Shown piece by piece: positions 34,471 to 45,321 of a DNA stretch of 64,000 bases (positions are counted from its first letter, which is position 1; each line of letters begins with the position of its first letter). The translations under genes were made by a program, and so were the position numbers. The stretch is from NCBI GenBank assembly GCA_003550325.1, contig QKWP01000066.1, positions 292,240-356,239 on the forward strand. Direction: 5' to 3'. Origin of the DNA: Gigaspora rosea (Eukaryota; Glomeromycota; Glomeromycetes; Diversisporales; Gigasporaceae). Under the pieces are notes generated by a model. It saw nothing but the letters and a program-made list of their open reading frames with translations. It did no database searches and was not told where the DNA came from.

Positions 34471-35490
34471 TTTAAGCATGTATTATAGTCAATTCAATAA
34501 AATATATAACAAAATATAAATATATAAGGGTGCATATTATTTTGGGACATGCATAGCATTATTTCAAAACTAGATATAAAATTTTTAGAAGTTGCAGTTT
34601 TTGAATTAATACTCATACCCACTATTTTGAGAATATATAATATAACTTTTATAAAGAAATATATATATGTATCTAAGCCATATTGATGAATAAAAATATT
34701 TGCATATAGTTATTAAAAACATATATGGTTTTTGTAAAGAAACAACATAAGCCAAAATTTGGTAAGTAAATTTATTTGCATATAGCTATTGAGTACTAGA
34801 TATAGCTCTTATATAAAAAACAAGATTTTTTAATTTATAATTTAAACAAAATTTGTTGTTAAGTTGTTACATTATACATAGTAAGCATTATAGAACATAT
34901 CACATATCTATATATGTGAGTGCTATATTATAGTAAAAATGTAGATCAATTTTTGAAAATTTACTATGAAAATTTTTGAAAAATTTTATTTGCTCTTAAT
35001 TGAACTACTGTATGTAATGCATAAAAGATATTAAAAATATTCTTTATATAATGCTATTCTGTGGGTTTTACTTTATCAACCATATAAGTTTGAAAAATAA
35101 TTTATATATAAACAAAGAATTATATCAGGCTTAAAGTTTGTTAATATTTTGGAATCTTACTTATATAAGAACTTAGAAATCTCAAACTAGCTAGGTTTTT
35201 ATTGAAAGTTTTAACTTCAAACTGATGCTTATTAGAGTAATACTTTTTTCAAACCTTTTTTACTGTGATTTTGCTATCATTTGTAGTAGATATCTTTGAA
35301 TTCTATTTGTAGTAAGATGTGAAGGATCTTTAAACTATAATAACCAAATTATATAGAAATTCAGACATACTCTACCAGATTTGCACTTCTAGAATTACTT
35401 TTTTTTATTATTGTGCAAGTTTTAATTATAAAAGGATAGTATTCTTTATTAAATCTTTTATTTAATTTATTTGCTGCTTTTTAATCTTTT
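34471..35490. other. AT-rich stretch, no gene seen
   Basis: Contains two copies of the ATATTTGCATATAGYTATT module (about 34690 and 34780) shared with about 32275. No coding signal. Confidence 0.45.
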
Positions 35491-35494
35491 ATTT

Positions 35495-35695
35495 AAATCC
35501 AAAGTTCAGTTCAGTTCAATAGAGGTTCAGGTTCAGGTTCAATGAACCTGAACCTGAACCTGCTCTAAAAGTTCAATACTGAACTGAACCTGAACTTAAA
35601 ATTATTGAACATGAACCTAAACCTGAATTTAAAAAAAGTTCAGTTCAGGTTCAGTTCAAGGTTCATGAACATGTTCAGGTTCATAAAATATTCAC
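35495..35695. repeat. GGTTCAGGTTCA inverted array
   Basis: Head-to-head hexamer repeats: GAGGTTCAGGTTCAGGTTCA followed by TGAACCTGAACCTGAACCTG, then a further TTCAGTTCAGG block, together self-complementary over much of 200 bp. Similar clusters lie at 36300-36515, 56890-56980 and 63185-63365. They resemble the GAACC subterminal repeats of the hAT at 9326, so these could be hAT-derived MITEs. No exact 8-bp duplication was found. Confidence 0.55.
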
Positions 35696-35704
35696 ATGTT
35701 TACC

Positions 35705-36140
35705 TAAATCACAAAGTTAGGATCAATTAGTAAAATTTAGAAAATCATAGAAATTTGTATAATTTTATTAATAAAATTATACAAATTTCTATAATTCTCT
35801 AAAATTTACTAATTGATCATAACTTCTTGCACTAAGTAAACTTGTTAAGTACCAAAAAATACATCAAATCGGAATATTTTATTTTACTTTTCTCAAAATT
35901 TGAAGAAAGATGCTTAATTTTGAAAAATTTTATCAAAAATTCAAAATTAAGCATCTTTAACGCAAATTTAAAGGAAAATAAAATAAAATATACCAAGTTA
36001 TGATCAATTAGTAAAATTTAGAGAATCATAGAAATTTGTATAATTTTACTAATAAAATTATACAAAATGCTATGATTCTCTAAATTTTACTAACTGATTT
36101 ATACTTCTCACTCTAAGTAAACTTGTTAAGTATCAAAAAA
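35705..36140. repeat. Pair of palindromes flanking a foldback core
   Basis: A ~110-bp palindrome (GATCAATTAGTAAAATTTAG ... inverse) occurs at 35720-35830 and again at 36003-36110, with a hairpin core (GATGCTTAATTTTGAA ... inverse, about 35908-35960) between. The module CACTAAGTAAACTTGTTAAG and the hairpin recur in a foldback at 53035-53300 and as a fragment at 54480-54535. Interpreted as one MITE-like foldback family. Confidence 0.6.
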
Positions 36141-36149
36141 TACAAATAT

Positions 36150-36299
36150 ATTAATTCAGAATCAAACTAATTTGCAAAATTTGGACAAGCCAGACCAAAC
36201 TTATAATTGAGTTTGAGTTTAGTATAAAAATTTTAATAATAAAATTTAGAATTTGAGTCTGGTTTGGACCAGACCAAACCTGGACCCAAACCTAGAATT
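36150..36299. other. GACCAGACCAAAC-rich tract
   Basis: Short inverted GACCAGACCAAACCTGGACC / GTCTGGTTTGGACC repeats; a diverged relative lies at 54540-54660. Possibly subterminal repeats of a further hAT-like element. Confidence 0.35.
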
Positions 36300-36515
36300 A
36301 CTAGTTCTTATTTCTTATGAACACCAGACTGAACCTGAACATGTTCATGAACTTATGAACTGAACCTGAACTGAACCTAAACCAGCTCTAAAAGTTCAAT
36401 ACTAAACCTGAACCTGAACATGTTTTAAAAAATGTTCAGGTTCAGGTTCAATACTGAACCTGAACCTGAACTTGACCTAAGTTCAGTTCGTTCAGGTTCA
36501 TAGGAACACTAATTT
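36300..36515. repeat. GAACCTGAAC inverted array with TAGTGTTC-like end
   Basis: Inverted GAACCTGAAC repeats with a right end that reads (inverted) TAGTGTTCCTATGAACC and a left end TAGTTCTTATTTCTTATGAAC. The arrangement fits a small hAT-like MITE, but the flanks do not show an exact 8-bp duplication. Confidence 0.5.
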
Positions 36516-37134
36516 AAATTGATTTAGCTTAGAAGTATAATAATTGTTATGAATCCAAGTAATTAAAATAATGATATAGGTATTTGGGCTATAGCAAAGT
36601 GGAAGACCTTTCCATACTCTACAAATTTTAGATGATGTTCAGCTCCTACTCCTGAAGTTAAATCAATAAAAAGATTAAAATTATTTGTGTCTCTTTTTAT
36701 TATTGGTGCCTATTTTTGTCACTTGTTAGTGTTTTACTTTATAATTTACTAGTTTTTATTGGTATTGTTATTTTGTTTGTAGTGTAGTATGTATTTTACT
36801 AGTACTATGTTATACTGCATTTTTTATATTTTGTGTAATGTGCTATTTACTGGTACTGTGACATGTTGTTTTGTATTTCGCTTATATTATATAGTGCACA
36901 TTTCACTAGTACATATCATATAATATTTTATTGATACTGATGCCATTATTCTCTGTGTCATATTGCTGTTTGTTGGTATTATTGTTTATAGATATTTTAC
37001 TTTTATTTGTTGCTTTATTGATGTATTGTTTTTTATTGGCATTAATATTATAAAAACTTCAGGTTTCATATTATAGTTATTTGGTACCTTTAATTGGGTT
37101 TAATGTTAGGATTAGAGATAGTAGTTGAATTTGA
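36516..37134. other. AT-rich stretch, no gene seen
   Basis: T-rich with repeated TATTGGTAT/TTTACTAGTA-like words. No gene or array of regular period. Confidence 0.45.
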
Positions 37135-38060
37135 ATATATATTTATATTCAGATTAATCCAGATTTTAACTAAATCCAGATTCAATTTTTTGAATATCTG
37201 TATCCAGATATAATATAAATCTGGATATAATAAATAAATCTGAATATATATTTATATCCAGATATAAATATATATCTGGATATAAATATATAAATATATC
37301 CGGATATATCCAGATATATCTAACCTACAGGATTTTTACAGGGCTACTATATTTTTCCTTTGGCCAGTTTTACTATAGCAAATATATAAATTGATCAGTT
37401 TATACAGTTAAAATTAAAAGCAACCTTCTATCTGAATTTATTTTCTATCTGGATATAAATATACAATATGTATATATCATACCAGTAGTGTTCAATACCA
37501 GTAGTGTTCAAGCACCAGTAAATATAAATTATAATATGCAAAAAAATTTTTGCTATTAGAGTTAGGGTTAGAGTTAGGATTTGTGTTAAGGTTTGGATTA
37601 GATTAGTATACACCAAAATTTTGCAAGGAATTTTTTTTGTTAAAATGTGAAGATAGGTTTCTTAGATAGAATTTTTCAATATAGAAAATTTTTGAAAAAA
37701 ACTTATTTTTCGAAAAATTCAGATTAAACCTGATCTTCACATTACACAAAGTTCATAAATTTTGATTGACCAAAACATATGTGGTGTTGAACACCAGTGG
37801 TGTGCTTTATCAACGTCCTGAATATATAAATATATATCTGGATATAAATATATATCTAATATAAATATATATCTGGATATAAATATATATCTAAATATAA
37901 ATATATCTGGATATATATTTATATCCAGATACAAATTATATTCGGATATATATTTATATCCAAATACATTCAGTATATTTATATCTGGATTTAAAATATA
38001 TTAATCTGGATATATTTTTTGATTTTACTTATATCTGGATAATAAAAATATATTTAGATT
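37135..38060. repeat. TATATCTGGATATAAATATA satellite, two blocks
   Basis: Blocks at 37135-37320 and 37808-38060 consist of a palindromic ~20-bp unit (TATATCCAGATATA type) in both orientations. The minus-strand 65-residue frame (37737-37934) is a by-product of the repeat. The gap contains GTGTTGAACACCAGTGGTG hairpin pieces (37782-37812) akin to the ends of the element at 61760-62887, and GTTAGGGTTAGAG tracts flank the array at 37560 and 38060-38165. Confidence 0.65.
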
Positions 38061-38548
38061 CTAACTCTAGTTAGGGTATAATTTGCAGTTGGTTTAGGGT
38101 TAATAATAGTGATCAGATTTTGGTTAGGGTTAGAAATAGTATTGAGTTAGGGTTAGAAATAGTGTTGAACTAGGATTATTTTAAATCTATTATATTTTAA
38201 GTTAGTTACACAATAATATATATTATGTGATAAGTATATATATCGACTTTGGTAAATAAAAAATAAAAAATTTTGTATTAAATCAGTCTAATCAGTCTTA
38301 ATATTTTATTAGATTGTATTTTTTTCCTCATATCCACTGATTGGTATAGTTGACCCGAAGTATGCACCTTACATATCATGAAATTGGGCCTTTTTTTTAG
38401 ATTACTTAGTTAGGTCACCAAAACAATATTAAAATATTATACAATTTATTACAATATGAATACGTTAATCATGACACAGATTTTGTGTTCACTATGCTGT
38501 AATAACAATTGATTTTAACCTACAAAAAATTTAGATTTAATTCCTTGA
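38061..38548. other. AT-rich stretch with TTAGGG-like tracts
   Basis: GTTAGGGTTAGAAATAGTRTT occurs in tandem at about 38095-38165. No gene before the SPRY-like relic. Confidence 0.45.
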
Positions 38549-38775
38549 TATAATGATATTGTTTTGCCGACTGCATGGAGTATTAAAAACAAATCATTGT
38601 TCATTGACATAGTTTCAAGTCGACTTAAAGTGAATTATGCTGGTAATATAAATTAAGAAATCTTGCTGAAGCTCCATTAATCGTCGCGAGAAATAAAGAA
38701 TTGGTTATTTTACCGAATAAGCATTCAGTATCTTGGCGATCTTTGGTTTCTCAGGGTAGAAAACTATGATTTTTG
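38549..38775 (+). pseudogene. Possible relic of a SPRY-domain host gene
   Basis: The frame 38549-38656 reads NDIVLPTAWSIKNKSLFIDI, then VSSRLKVNYAG, resembling the start of SPRY domains in RanBPM/SSH4-like fungal proteins (LPTxWxxKDKS..I.IS...L.VNY.G). After a stop, a second frame from 38656 reads RNLAEAPLIVARNKELVILP and then KHSVSWRSLVSQGRKL, which I do not recognise. Only ~35 residues of the domain remain, so the fragment is dead; it is the only trace of a host gene I can propose. It may be convergence. Confidence 0.35.
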
Positions 38776-39271
38776 AAAAATGTGTAGGATTTTTTGTCTA
38801 GAAATTTTTGTTTAGTGAAGTAGTTGGATCTTTGTTCGAATGTTATTGTGTTAATTATTGCCCTTTCTTTTTTGCAAAAAAAAATAGTTAGGTCATATGA
38901 CTGAGGTGCGTTACTGAGCCTAGTGCTGGTTTGGATGCAGAAATTTTAATTAGGGTAAAAGAAAGGTGATAAATAGGTCATTAATGACCAAAAAATACTG
39001 ATTACCAATAGTGAAAAGGCCAATTGGTATTTCGTCTTGGCTCACACTGATCCAAATACTAGACCCATTTCTTCATAAAAGAAATTAATATGGGTCAGCA
39101 CACTAGTGATACATGAGACATTTTATTTGAAATGTTGTTGTGCGAAGGTAAACTTGTAAGTTTAATAATTTAAAAAAAGTCAACAAACTCATTTATTCAA
39201 AATGTAATTATTATTTATTTTTTGAATTAGATATGGCGCTATTGGTAAAGATTTCAAAATTGTGATGTCAA
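38776..39271. other. Stretch without recognised genes
   Basis: Contains a small palindrome AGGTCATTAATGACC at about 38978. No gene seen. Confidence 0.4.
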
Positions 39272-39285
39272 CATTCAGGTCTTTT

Positions 39286-39512
39286 TTTTTTTTTTTAAAT
39301 ATTAAAGGTGAGACCTTGCTTTTATCTTTATTAAATTTAATAGAAACTTTTTACAATACTGAAAGAAATTTCATTGTTTTAAATCTAATGCTAAGAATAA
39401 AAACTCAGACATATATATAGGTAAACCTAAATACTTATCTGTGGCCTAAACCTACCAGAGTGGCCAAGGCTCACCTAGATTTGAGTATATGTAAGAATAT
39501 CAGATAGTGGTG
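39286..39512 (-). mobile_element. Short SINE-like retroposon, 227 bp
   Basis: Minus-strand element with its poly(A) as a T-run (39281-39296), flanked by a 14-bp duplication with one mismatch, CATTCRGGTCTTTT (39272-39285 and 39513-39526). The 3' side AATATTAAAGGTGAGACCTT is close to the 3' end of retroposon B (AATATTAAGGTGACCAC), and to a tiny truncated copy at 57560-57595. The head holds ACTCAAATCT, a weak B-box match. It may be a short relative of retroposon B. Confidence 0.65.
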
Positions 39513-39526
39513 CATTCGGGTCTTTT

Positions 39527-40130
39527 AATTTATTAAAAAAAACTTTTAATTATAAAGCTGCTATCGTTTGAACAAATCATCTAGTCCTTTCAAAATGTAG
39601 GATATTTTACAATTATAAACGAAAAAAATAGGTATCATCAATAATAAATAAATAGACTAGTTCATATGAAGACAAAGAATAAATAGATGCAACTATGTAC
39701 TAGTGAAACTAAATGCTATTATTTATTTAAATAAATTATAAAAATTATATTTAATTCTATGGCCTTTGTCAATAATTGTTTTATTCTAAGTACGAGATCT
39801 TACTAGGAAAGTACTATTGATACATTTTTAGTAAATTTTCATATATACCCAATTGTTTAAAATAAAATTGTTTGCTATCTACATAATACAAACTTTGTTG
39901 TTATATTCTCAAAAATGCTTTAAACTGTATGAATACCTGTCTTGTATGATATAAGTTGCGATCCTTCGTCTATCTATAAGTTGCTAAAATTTACAAACTA
40001 TTTGGTTAGTTCTTTTATAATAAACTAACAAAGTTTTTAAAACATAATTAAGACAGTTTAAATAAACTTACAAAAAAACTTTTGTACTTACAGAATTATA
40101 CAGTATATAAGATCTTTCTTTGGCTGCTAT
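39527..40130. other. AT-rich stretch, no gene seen
   Basis: No frame, array or inverted pair of note. Confidence 0.45.
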
Positions 40131-40134
40131 TATA

Positions 40135-40441
40135 TGGGGCCATTGCAGTAGAAAGGGCCGAAACTCGGAAATATATAATTTTGAGAAAATCATGTTTATT
40201 TTTTCGGACTGATCCGGGTTAATCAAAAATTATGCGATTTGATTGGTTGATCATATCGGGTAATCTCGTGACTTACAAGTCTTCTAAAAACTTTTTTTAA
40301 AATATCTTGATTTTTTATTATGCAAACTAATTTCCATTTGTAAATGAAAAGTATAGCCCACCTCAAGATTAATCCAAATCTTGAAAGAACTCAAATTTGA
40401 TTGTTAGGGGAGTTTGGGCCCTTTCTACTGCAACTGCCCCA
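40135..40441. mobile_element. MITE with TGGGGCCATTGCAGTAG ends, TATA-flanked
   Basis: Ends TGGGGCCATTGCAGTAGAAA and (inverted) TGGGGCAGTTGCAGTAGAAA, flanked by TATA on both sides (40131-40134, 40442-40445). 307 bp, non-coding. The design (TATA + TGGGG, then ATAGAAAAG/GTAGAAAGG) resembles the 250-bp element at 45322-45571, so they are probably one group, perhaps Tc1/mariner-related given the TA-type duplication. Confidence 0.75.
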
Positions 40442-40620
40442 TATATAAGCTATGTCTGTGATATTCTTTGATCAGAAAAAATATTTTTTTATCAGAAGAG
40501 CTGGCTTATAACCAATAAACTTGTAAAAATTTTAAAGTCGATTATTATGTAACTTACTGGAAGTTTTATATTACTGTTTTTCATTACGTATTATCAATAT
40601 ATAAAATTCATTAATTTGAC

Positions 40621-41135
40621 ATATTAGCTAATTTGTGAACTTGCTGATATCTCTTGATCTACTTATCCAGTTTGGATAATTTAACTACCAAAATGTCCAT
40701 CTCGATAAGATGATTCTAATGAGCCCAAAATTGCTAAAATCCAATTACAGGATCCCAGGAACGTTAGTGTTTTTTAGAATTACTATGCAAACACATTTAA
40801 TGTTGAATAACTTCTGATTTATTGATCTGTTTTGGATGATTTAACCGCCAAAATGATCGTCTCTATGAGACGATCATTTTGGAAGTTAAATTATCCAAAA
40901 TGGATCGATAGATCAGAAGTTATTCAACATTAAATGTGTTTGCATAGTAATTCTAAAAAATATTACTATATTAAAATTGCATAAATCTTGAACGTTCTTG
41001 GGATCCTGTGATTGGATTTTAGCGATTTTGGGCTCATCAGAATCGTCTCATTGAGACAGACATTTTGGTAGTTAAATTATTCAAAACAGACCAGTAGATC
41101 AAGAGAAATTAGCAAGTTCACAAATTAGCCAATAT
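40621..41135. mobile_element. Almost fully palindromic foldback element
   Basis: Arms run from ATATTAGCTAATTTGTGAAC (40621) to its inverse (ending 41135), with a centre at CGTCTCTATGAGACG (about 40860). Two nested levels: an inner pair with TTGAATAACTTCTGATTTATTG (in two parts) and an outer pair with CAATTACAGGATCC. It shares TTTAACTACCAAAATG and TTGATCTAC modules with 16850-17185 and 60011-60303. No coding capacity. Confidence 0.65.
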
Positions 41136-41374
41136 GATTAGATAATTTTTGTTACAAATTTGGGTTAGTGTGCAGATTGGCCCATATATAGTTAAAATTA
41201 GATATTTATATATATATATCTCCCATTATGAGTGTCCTGTGCATTTTTATGAATCATTTTGCATGTATAAAAAATGGATTGTATAAATAGTTATAATCAC
41301 ATGTCATAAAAAATTTACAATATTGATTATATCAAATAAATTTAATTTTTCTATTATATATTTATATATTATTA
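41136..41374. other. AT-rich stretch, no gene seen
   Basis: TATATATA-rich. No gene recognised. Confidence 0.4.
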
Positions 41375-41405
41375 CTAGCTGTAAACCCGTGCATAATGCA
41401 CAGGG
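41375..41405 (-). mobile_element. Helitron-like 3' terminus
   Basis: Read on the minus strand: a hairpin CCCTGTGCATTATGCACGGG (41386-41405), a 7-base gap and the terminal CTAG (41375-41378), preceded on the host side by A/T. That is the structure of a Helitron 3' end (hairpin then CTRR at an AT target). The rest of such an element would lie to the right; its 5' TC end was not identified, and no Rep/helicase coding is present. Confidence 0.45.
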
Positions 41406-41589
41406 TGTTTTTTAGTTTGTTTTTTTTAAATAATATTAAATAAATTCATGATTGGTTTAAATAAAATTTATTATAATGACCTTTATATAATTGGGCAATT
41501 ATATTAAAAATTAATAATCATATAAATAGAGTAAGCCGTATTAGAGGTTAATTCTCTTAATCCGATTTGATCTAAATTTTAGTTGTTTT

Positions 41590-42830
41590 TTTTTTGGATT
41601 TGTAGTCTTAAGGAAGCGAAATACCAAAGTGACATTTCAGATAAGATACTCTATTTTTTCTTTTTACTTCACTTTTTTTTTCTTGTACTAATTCTATTCT
41701 TTTTTGGCATAAATTAGTATCAGCAAAGGTTTTTAAATAGCTTTTTAAGTATATTATTTCCTTTTTTTTGCTTTAGTTGTAAATTGTCTTGTTTTGCTAA
41801 TCTTTTTTTTTTTTTGGATTTGCTAGATGCTGCTTAGTGCTAGGCAAATGTGTATGCAACTTTTTAGATAAGATATTAATTTTTTTTGGTTTTCTTTTTT
41901 TTTTGCTTGTTTGTCTAGTTACTAATCTTGGGGTTTTTTTTGAAGAATATTAGTTTTCTTTTTGGCTATTTTCTTAGAGAACGTCAGTTTTTATGTTAGT
42001 TTTTTTTTTGGAAGTTTTTAAATATAAAATATGATTTTAATTTTTTTTTGGTTTTTTTTTTTTTTTTGTCTGGTTAGGGGCATGCCATTTATTACGTAAT
42101 TTTTACCATGGATACATAGTCAGAGGTAGTGATCACATCTATATATTATATTAATCAATTAGAATTAGATAAAATGATTACACCATACATGGGTAGAGGT
42201 GGCTACTAAGTAAAAAATATTACGTAATAAATGGCATGCCCCTTACTAATTTCAGGTTTTTTTTTAGAGGATGTCAGTTTTCTTTTTTAAAAATATCAGC
42301 CTTTTTTCTTAAAGGATATCAGTTTTCTTACATTAGTTTTTTTTTTTGGGGTTTTTGAACGTAAAGTGAGATATTAATTTTTTTTGTTAGTTTTTTTCCT
42401 GTTTTGTTAGCCTTATTACCTTATTATTAATTTTAGTTTTTTTCTTGAGGTTTTTAGACTTTGCTAAACATGAATCCACACCAGGTAAAGTGCATATAGT
42501 GTTTTGGATAAGATTTTTTTCTGTTTTTTATTTTTTCTTGTTAGTTTTGTTACTAACTTCTTTCTTAAAGTTTTTAGACTTTGCCAGATGTGAATTAATA
42601 CTGAGCAGGTGTTTGTGCAGTATTTTCGATAAAATATTAAATTTTTTTCTTTACATTTTGCTTTTTCTCTGTCATTTAATTTTGGTACTAATTTTGTTTT
42701 TCTTTCTTAAGGTTTTAAGGCTTTACTTAGCATGAATATACCAAAAAACATATTTGTGGTGTTTCAAGTAGGTAAGATTAAGTTTTTTGTTTTTGTTTCT
42801 TTTTTTTTTTGTTATTGTTTTGTTTATTAA
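41590..42830 (+). repeat. T-rich ~130-bp exon/intron-like repeat array
   Basis: About five units alternate a ~60-base non-T segment (GTTTTTAGACTTTGCTAAAC at 42450; similar at 42570, 42710, 41815 and weakly 41605) ending near TTTTGGATAAGAT with ~65 bases of T-rich sequence that contain TACTAAY words and end CTTAAAG or TTTAGG, reminiscent of introns. A 96-residue frame (42445-42735) is hydrophobic through the T-runs and is probably not a protein. The Harbinger-like MITE at 42077 interrupts the array. Confidence 0.45.
42077..42242. mobile_element. Harbinger-like MITE, 166 bp, copy 2
   Basis: Perfect 18-base ends GGGGCATGCCATTTATTA, with TTA duplications (42074-42076 and 42243-42245). Same length as copy 1 at 16129-16294 and only a dozen or so differences by eye. 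The perfect ends suggest this copy is young. Confidence 0.85.
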
Positions 42831-42849
42831 CTTTTTTAGGTTTTGCTAA

Positions 42850-43030
42850 AGCACTGATCGAACGTTTAATGAAAGCATCGAGCAAACGTATCGTAAAAGC
42901 ACCAGGCAAATATATATGGAAACACCAGGCGAGTGTATATAGAAGCACCGGGTGAACGTGTATGGAAGCACCGGGTGAACGTGTATGGAAGTACTGGGCA
43001 AATATGTATGAAAGCACTAGATGAATATAT
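42850..43030. repeat. 24-bp minisatellite
   Basis: About seven copies of GAAGCACCGGGTGAACGTGTAT-type units (split here as GAAGCACCGGGTG + AACGTGTATG), with two adjacent copies identical at about 42942-42990. The minus-strand 88-residue frame (42778-43044) follows from the repeat period being a multiple of three. Confidence 0.7.
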
Positions 43031-43784
43031 ATATGGATAATCATAATGTAAGTACTATGCGAACATGAACGTACCTTGAGTCATTAAAATATTGTCGATT
43101 TCATTGGATCATATATTAATTTTTTTTTTAATAAAATTTGTTGGGTTTATAATATCATAAAGTTGTAATACTGATTTAAAAAAATTTTAGGGGTTGTCTT
43201 AATAGTGATTTGCTTTTTTTTTAATAAACTTTTGGTATATTTGTATTGTTTTTTTTAAAAAAAAAATAAAAAATTTTGAGAGTTGCCCAGTAGTGATTTG
43301 TTTTTTTTAATAAAATTTTCAGTAAATTCGCTTTTTTATTTTTTTAATTTAGTGATCGGTTTATTATACAATATTTTTAGAGTAATGGATTAATCAAAAT
43401 TGGTTCTGTGAGTTATATATTCGCTAGTTTGCTTCATATATATTGCTTCGCAAATCAGTGATTACATGACTCATATAATTGATTTGATTGGTCGATCGTA
43501 GGGTCGCTATGGTGATGGGTTGCTATATAATAATGCCCGGTTCAAATATCATATATTTTCTGAAAAAAATATCCTTTTTGGCCAAAAAGTTATACAAAAA
43601 ACATTAGAATAGCTTATTTTTAAATTGTTAAATTTTTTGAAAAATTAAAAAACATACTAATTTAAAGTAGTTTAAATATTTTCTATAAATATATTTCATT
43701 TTTGAACAAATTTACTTAATAGCATTTTTGAGATTTACTTTATATTAAAAAAATGATGAAAATAGCTTCTTTTGAAAAAGTAAA
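43031..43784. other. AT-rich stretch, no gene seen
   Basis: T-rich; short inverted words (ATATATTCGCTAG / TGCTTCATATATATTGCTTCGC) near 43420-43455 and a patch at 43500-43545 that could hold the missing 5' end of the Helitron-like element. Nothing firm. Confidence 0.35.
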
Positions 43785-44035
43785 CCCAGGTTTGGTTCAA
43801 ATAAACTGCTTTTGGTTCAAATAAACACTTCTTTGGTTTAAATAAACTCATTTTTGGTTCAAATAACCCTATTTTTGGTTCAAATAAAGCTGATTTTGGT
43901 TTAAATAAACCCGATTGGTTTAAATAAACCTTATTTAAATATAATTTGGCTCAAATAAACCCAATTTGATTCAAATGAACCTAATCTGGTTCAAATGAAC
44001 CCAGTTTTGGTTCAAATAACCTGAATTGGGTTCAA
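43785..44035. repeat. GGTTCAAATAAACCC tandem array
   Basis: About twelve degenerate ~20-bp units (TTTGGTTCAAATAAACCY). The words match GTTCAAATGAACC in the left subterminal region of the hAT at 9326, so the array could be the end of a hAT-like element. Confidence 0.6.
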
Positions 44036-44049
44036 AACTAAAAAGTTAC

Positions 44050-44366
44050 CAAAATCGGGTTTGTGTAACGTTACACAACATTAGTGGCGTGTAACCTAAA
44101 ATTATTTTTGCGAAAACAGTACAATAAGCCTTTGTGTAACCTATTTGCATATATGTGTTACACAAATTATATTGCCCAATCATATTGCAGTATAAATAGA
44201 TACCATACTTTAATACAATTATTTATATTGTTAGTCTAAACGTTATCGTTACACTGTATAAATAGGTAATCTAAACATTATCATTACACAGTATAAATAG
44301 AGTAATCTAAACGTTATCGTTACACAATATAAATAGAGTATTCTAAACGTTATCGTTACACAAAGA
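44050..44366 (+). repeat. 36-bp tandem repeat carrying TATAAATAG boxes
   Basis: After a palindrome TGTGTAACGTTACACA (about 44061-44076) and GTGTAACC words, the segment 44190-44366 has three and a half near-identical 36-bp units of TATAAATAGAGTAATCTAAA followed by CGTTATCGTTACACAR. Each unit brings a canonical TATA box, preceded by a TATAAATAGATACC single box at about 44193. No open reading frame follows. Could be a repeated core promoter from a transposon or a tandem array only. Confidence 0.6.
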
Positions 44367-44853
44367 TTTTTTAGATAGTTTTAAAAGATATTAGATTTCT
44401 AACTCAAAATTTTACTAAGTTAACCCCGAGTGGGTTCTTAACAAAAAATGATTTTCTCGCAATTCTGTATAAATTTTAATATTATTATTATGCAGCAAGG
44501 TTACACACAAATTTTTTTAGTATATAGTTATAGATTAGCTAATTAAATTTCTTTCTTAGTATTATACCCAAAAGTTGTGATCATATAATAATAATATAAT
44601 TTATAAAATTTCATTAAGCTTAGAGTTAGTATTTATTTTAGAGCTTAAATTAGGAAATATATAGTAAAATTGTTCAAAGAACCTTTTTGTTAAATTATAA
44701 GTTTATTAAAAAATTTTTTTATATTTTTTATAATTATTGAACATATTGGATTCAACATATGTTCAAGTATTATATCCAATATCTAGTCTAGTTCAATAGT
44801 ATAAAAAATTGTTTGACATATGTTCAGTGCTAATACTGCTTATAACCAAATAC
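44367..44853. other. AT-rich stretch, no gene seen
   Basis: No gene. TTGAACATATG/ACATATGTTCA words are scattered at 44745-44830. Confidence 0.4.
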
Positions 44854-44948
44854 AATTAAGTGATAATTCGTGAAATATCAGCACTATTACCATATTGGGA
44901 CAATAGTAAATTTTGGGGATAAGTACAATATAAACTTTTAATATAAAG

Positions 44949-45317
44949 CTGAAATCTGAAGCTGCTCCAATAATAAGTAATTTTTTATTAAGTTAATAGC
45001 TCAAGTCAATTAATTGAAAGTTGTAGAGCTCACTGAGACGCATCCAATGGTGGTTAGATCATTCAAATTGGCGCAGTATATGTTAAGATATCGCTAAAAA
45101 ACGATCGGGCGACTATATAAAATTTTATGTAAACAAACTAGAAATTTTATATAGTCGGCCAATCATTTTTTAGTGATATCTCATCATACACTAGCCGATT
45201 TGAATGATCTAACCACCATTAGATGCGTCTCAGTGAGCTCTACAACTTTCAATTAATTGACTTGAGCTATTTACTTAATTAAAAAATACTTATTATTGGA
45301 GCAGCTTTAGATTTCAG
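44949..45317. mobile_element. Palindromic foldback nested in 44858-45644
   Basis: Arms CTGAAATCTGAAGCTGCTCC (44949) and inverse (ending 45317) continue inward through AATTGAAAGTTGTAGAGCTC and GGTGGTTAGATCATTCAAAT to a loop near 45140. It shares the GTTGTAGAGCTC module with the foldback at 23717-24655. Confidence 0.65.
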
Positions 45318-45321
45318 TATA

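Noticed and set aside
37737-37934. 65-residue tyrosine/isoleucine-rich frame
   Set aside because: Translation of the ATATCC satellite.
42778-43044. 88-residue minus-strand frame
   Set aside because: Results from a 24-bp minisatellite whose period is a multiple of three, plus a T-run.
43500-43545. 5' end of the Helitron-like element
   Set aside because: A GC-richer patch is there, but no convincing TC terminus or second copy could be compared.
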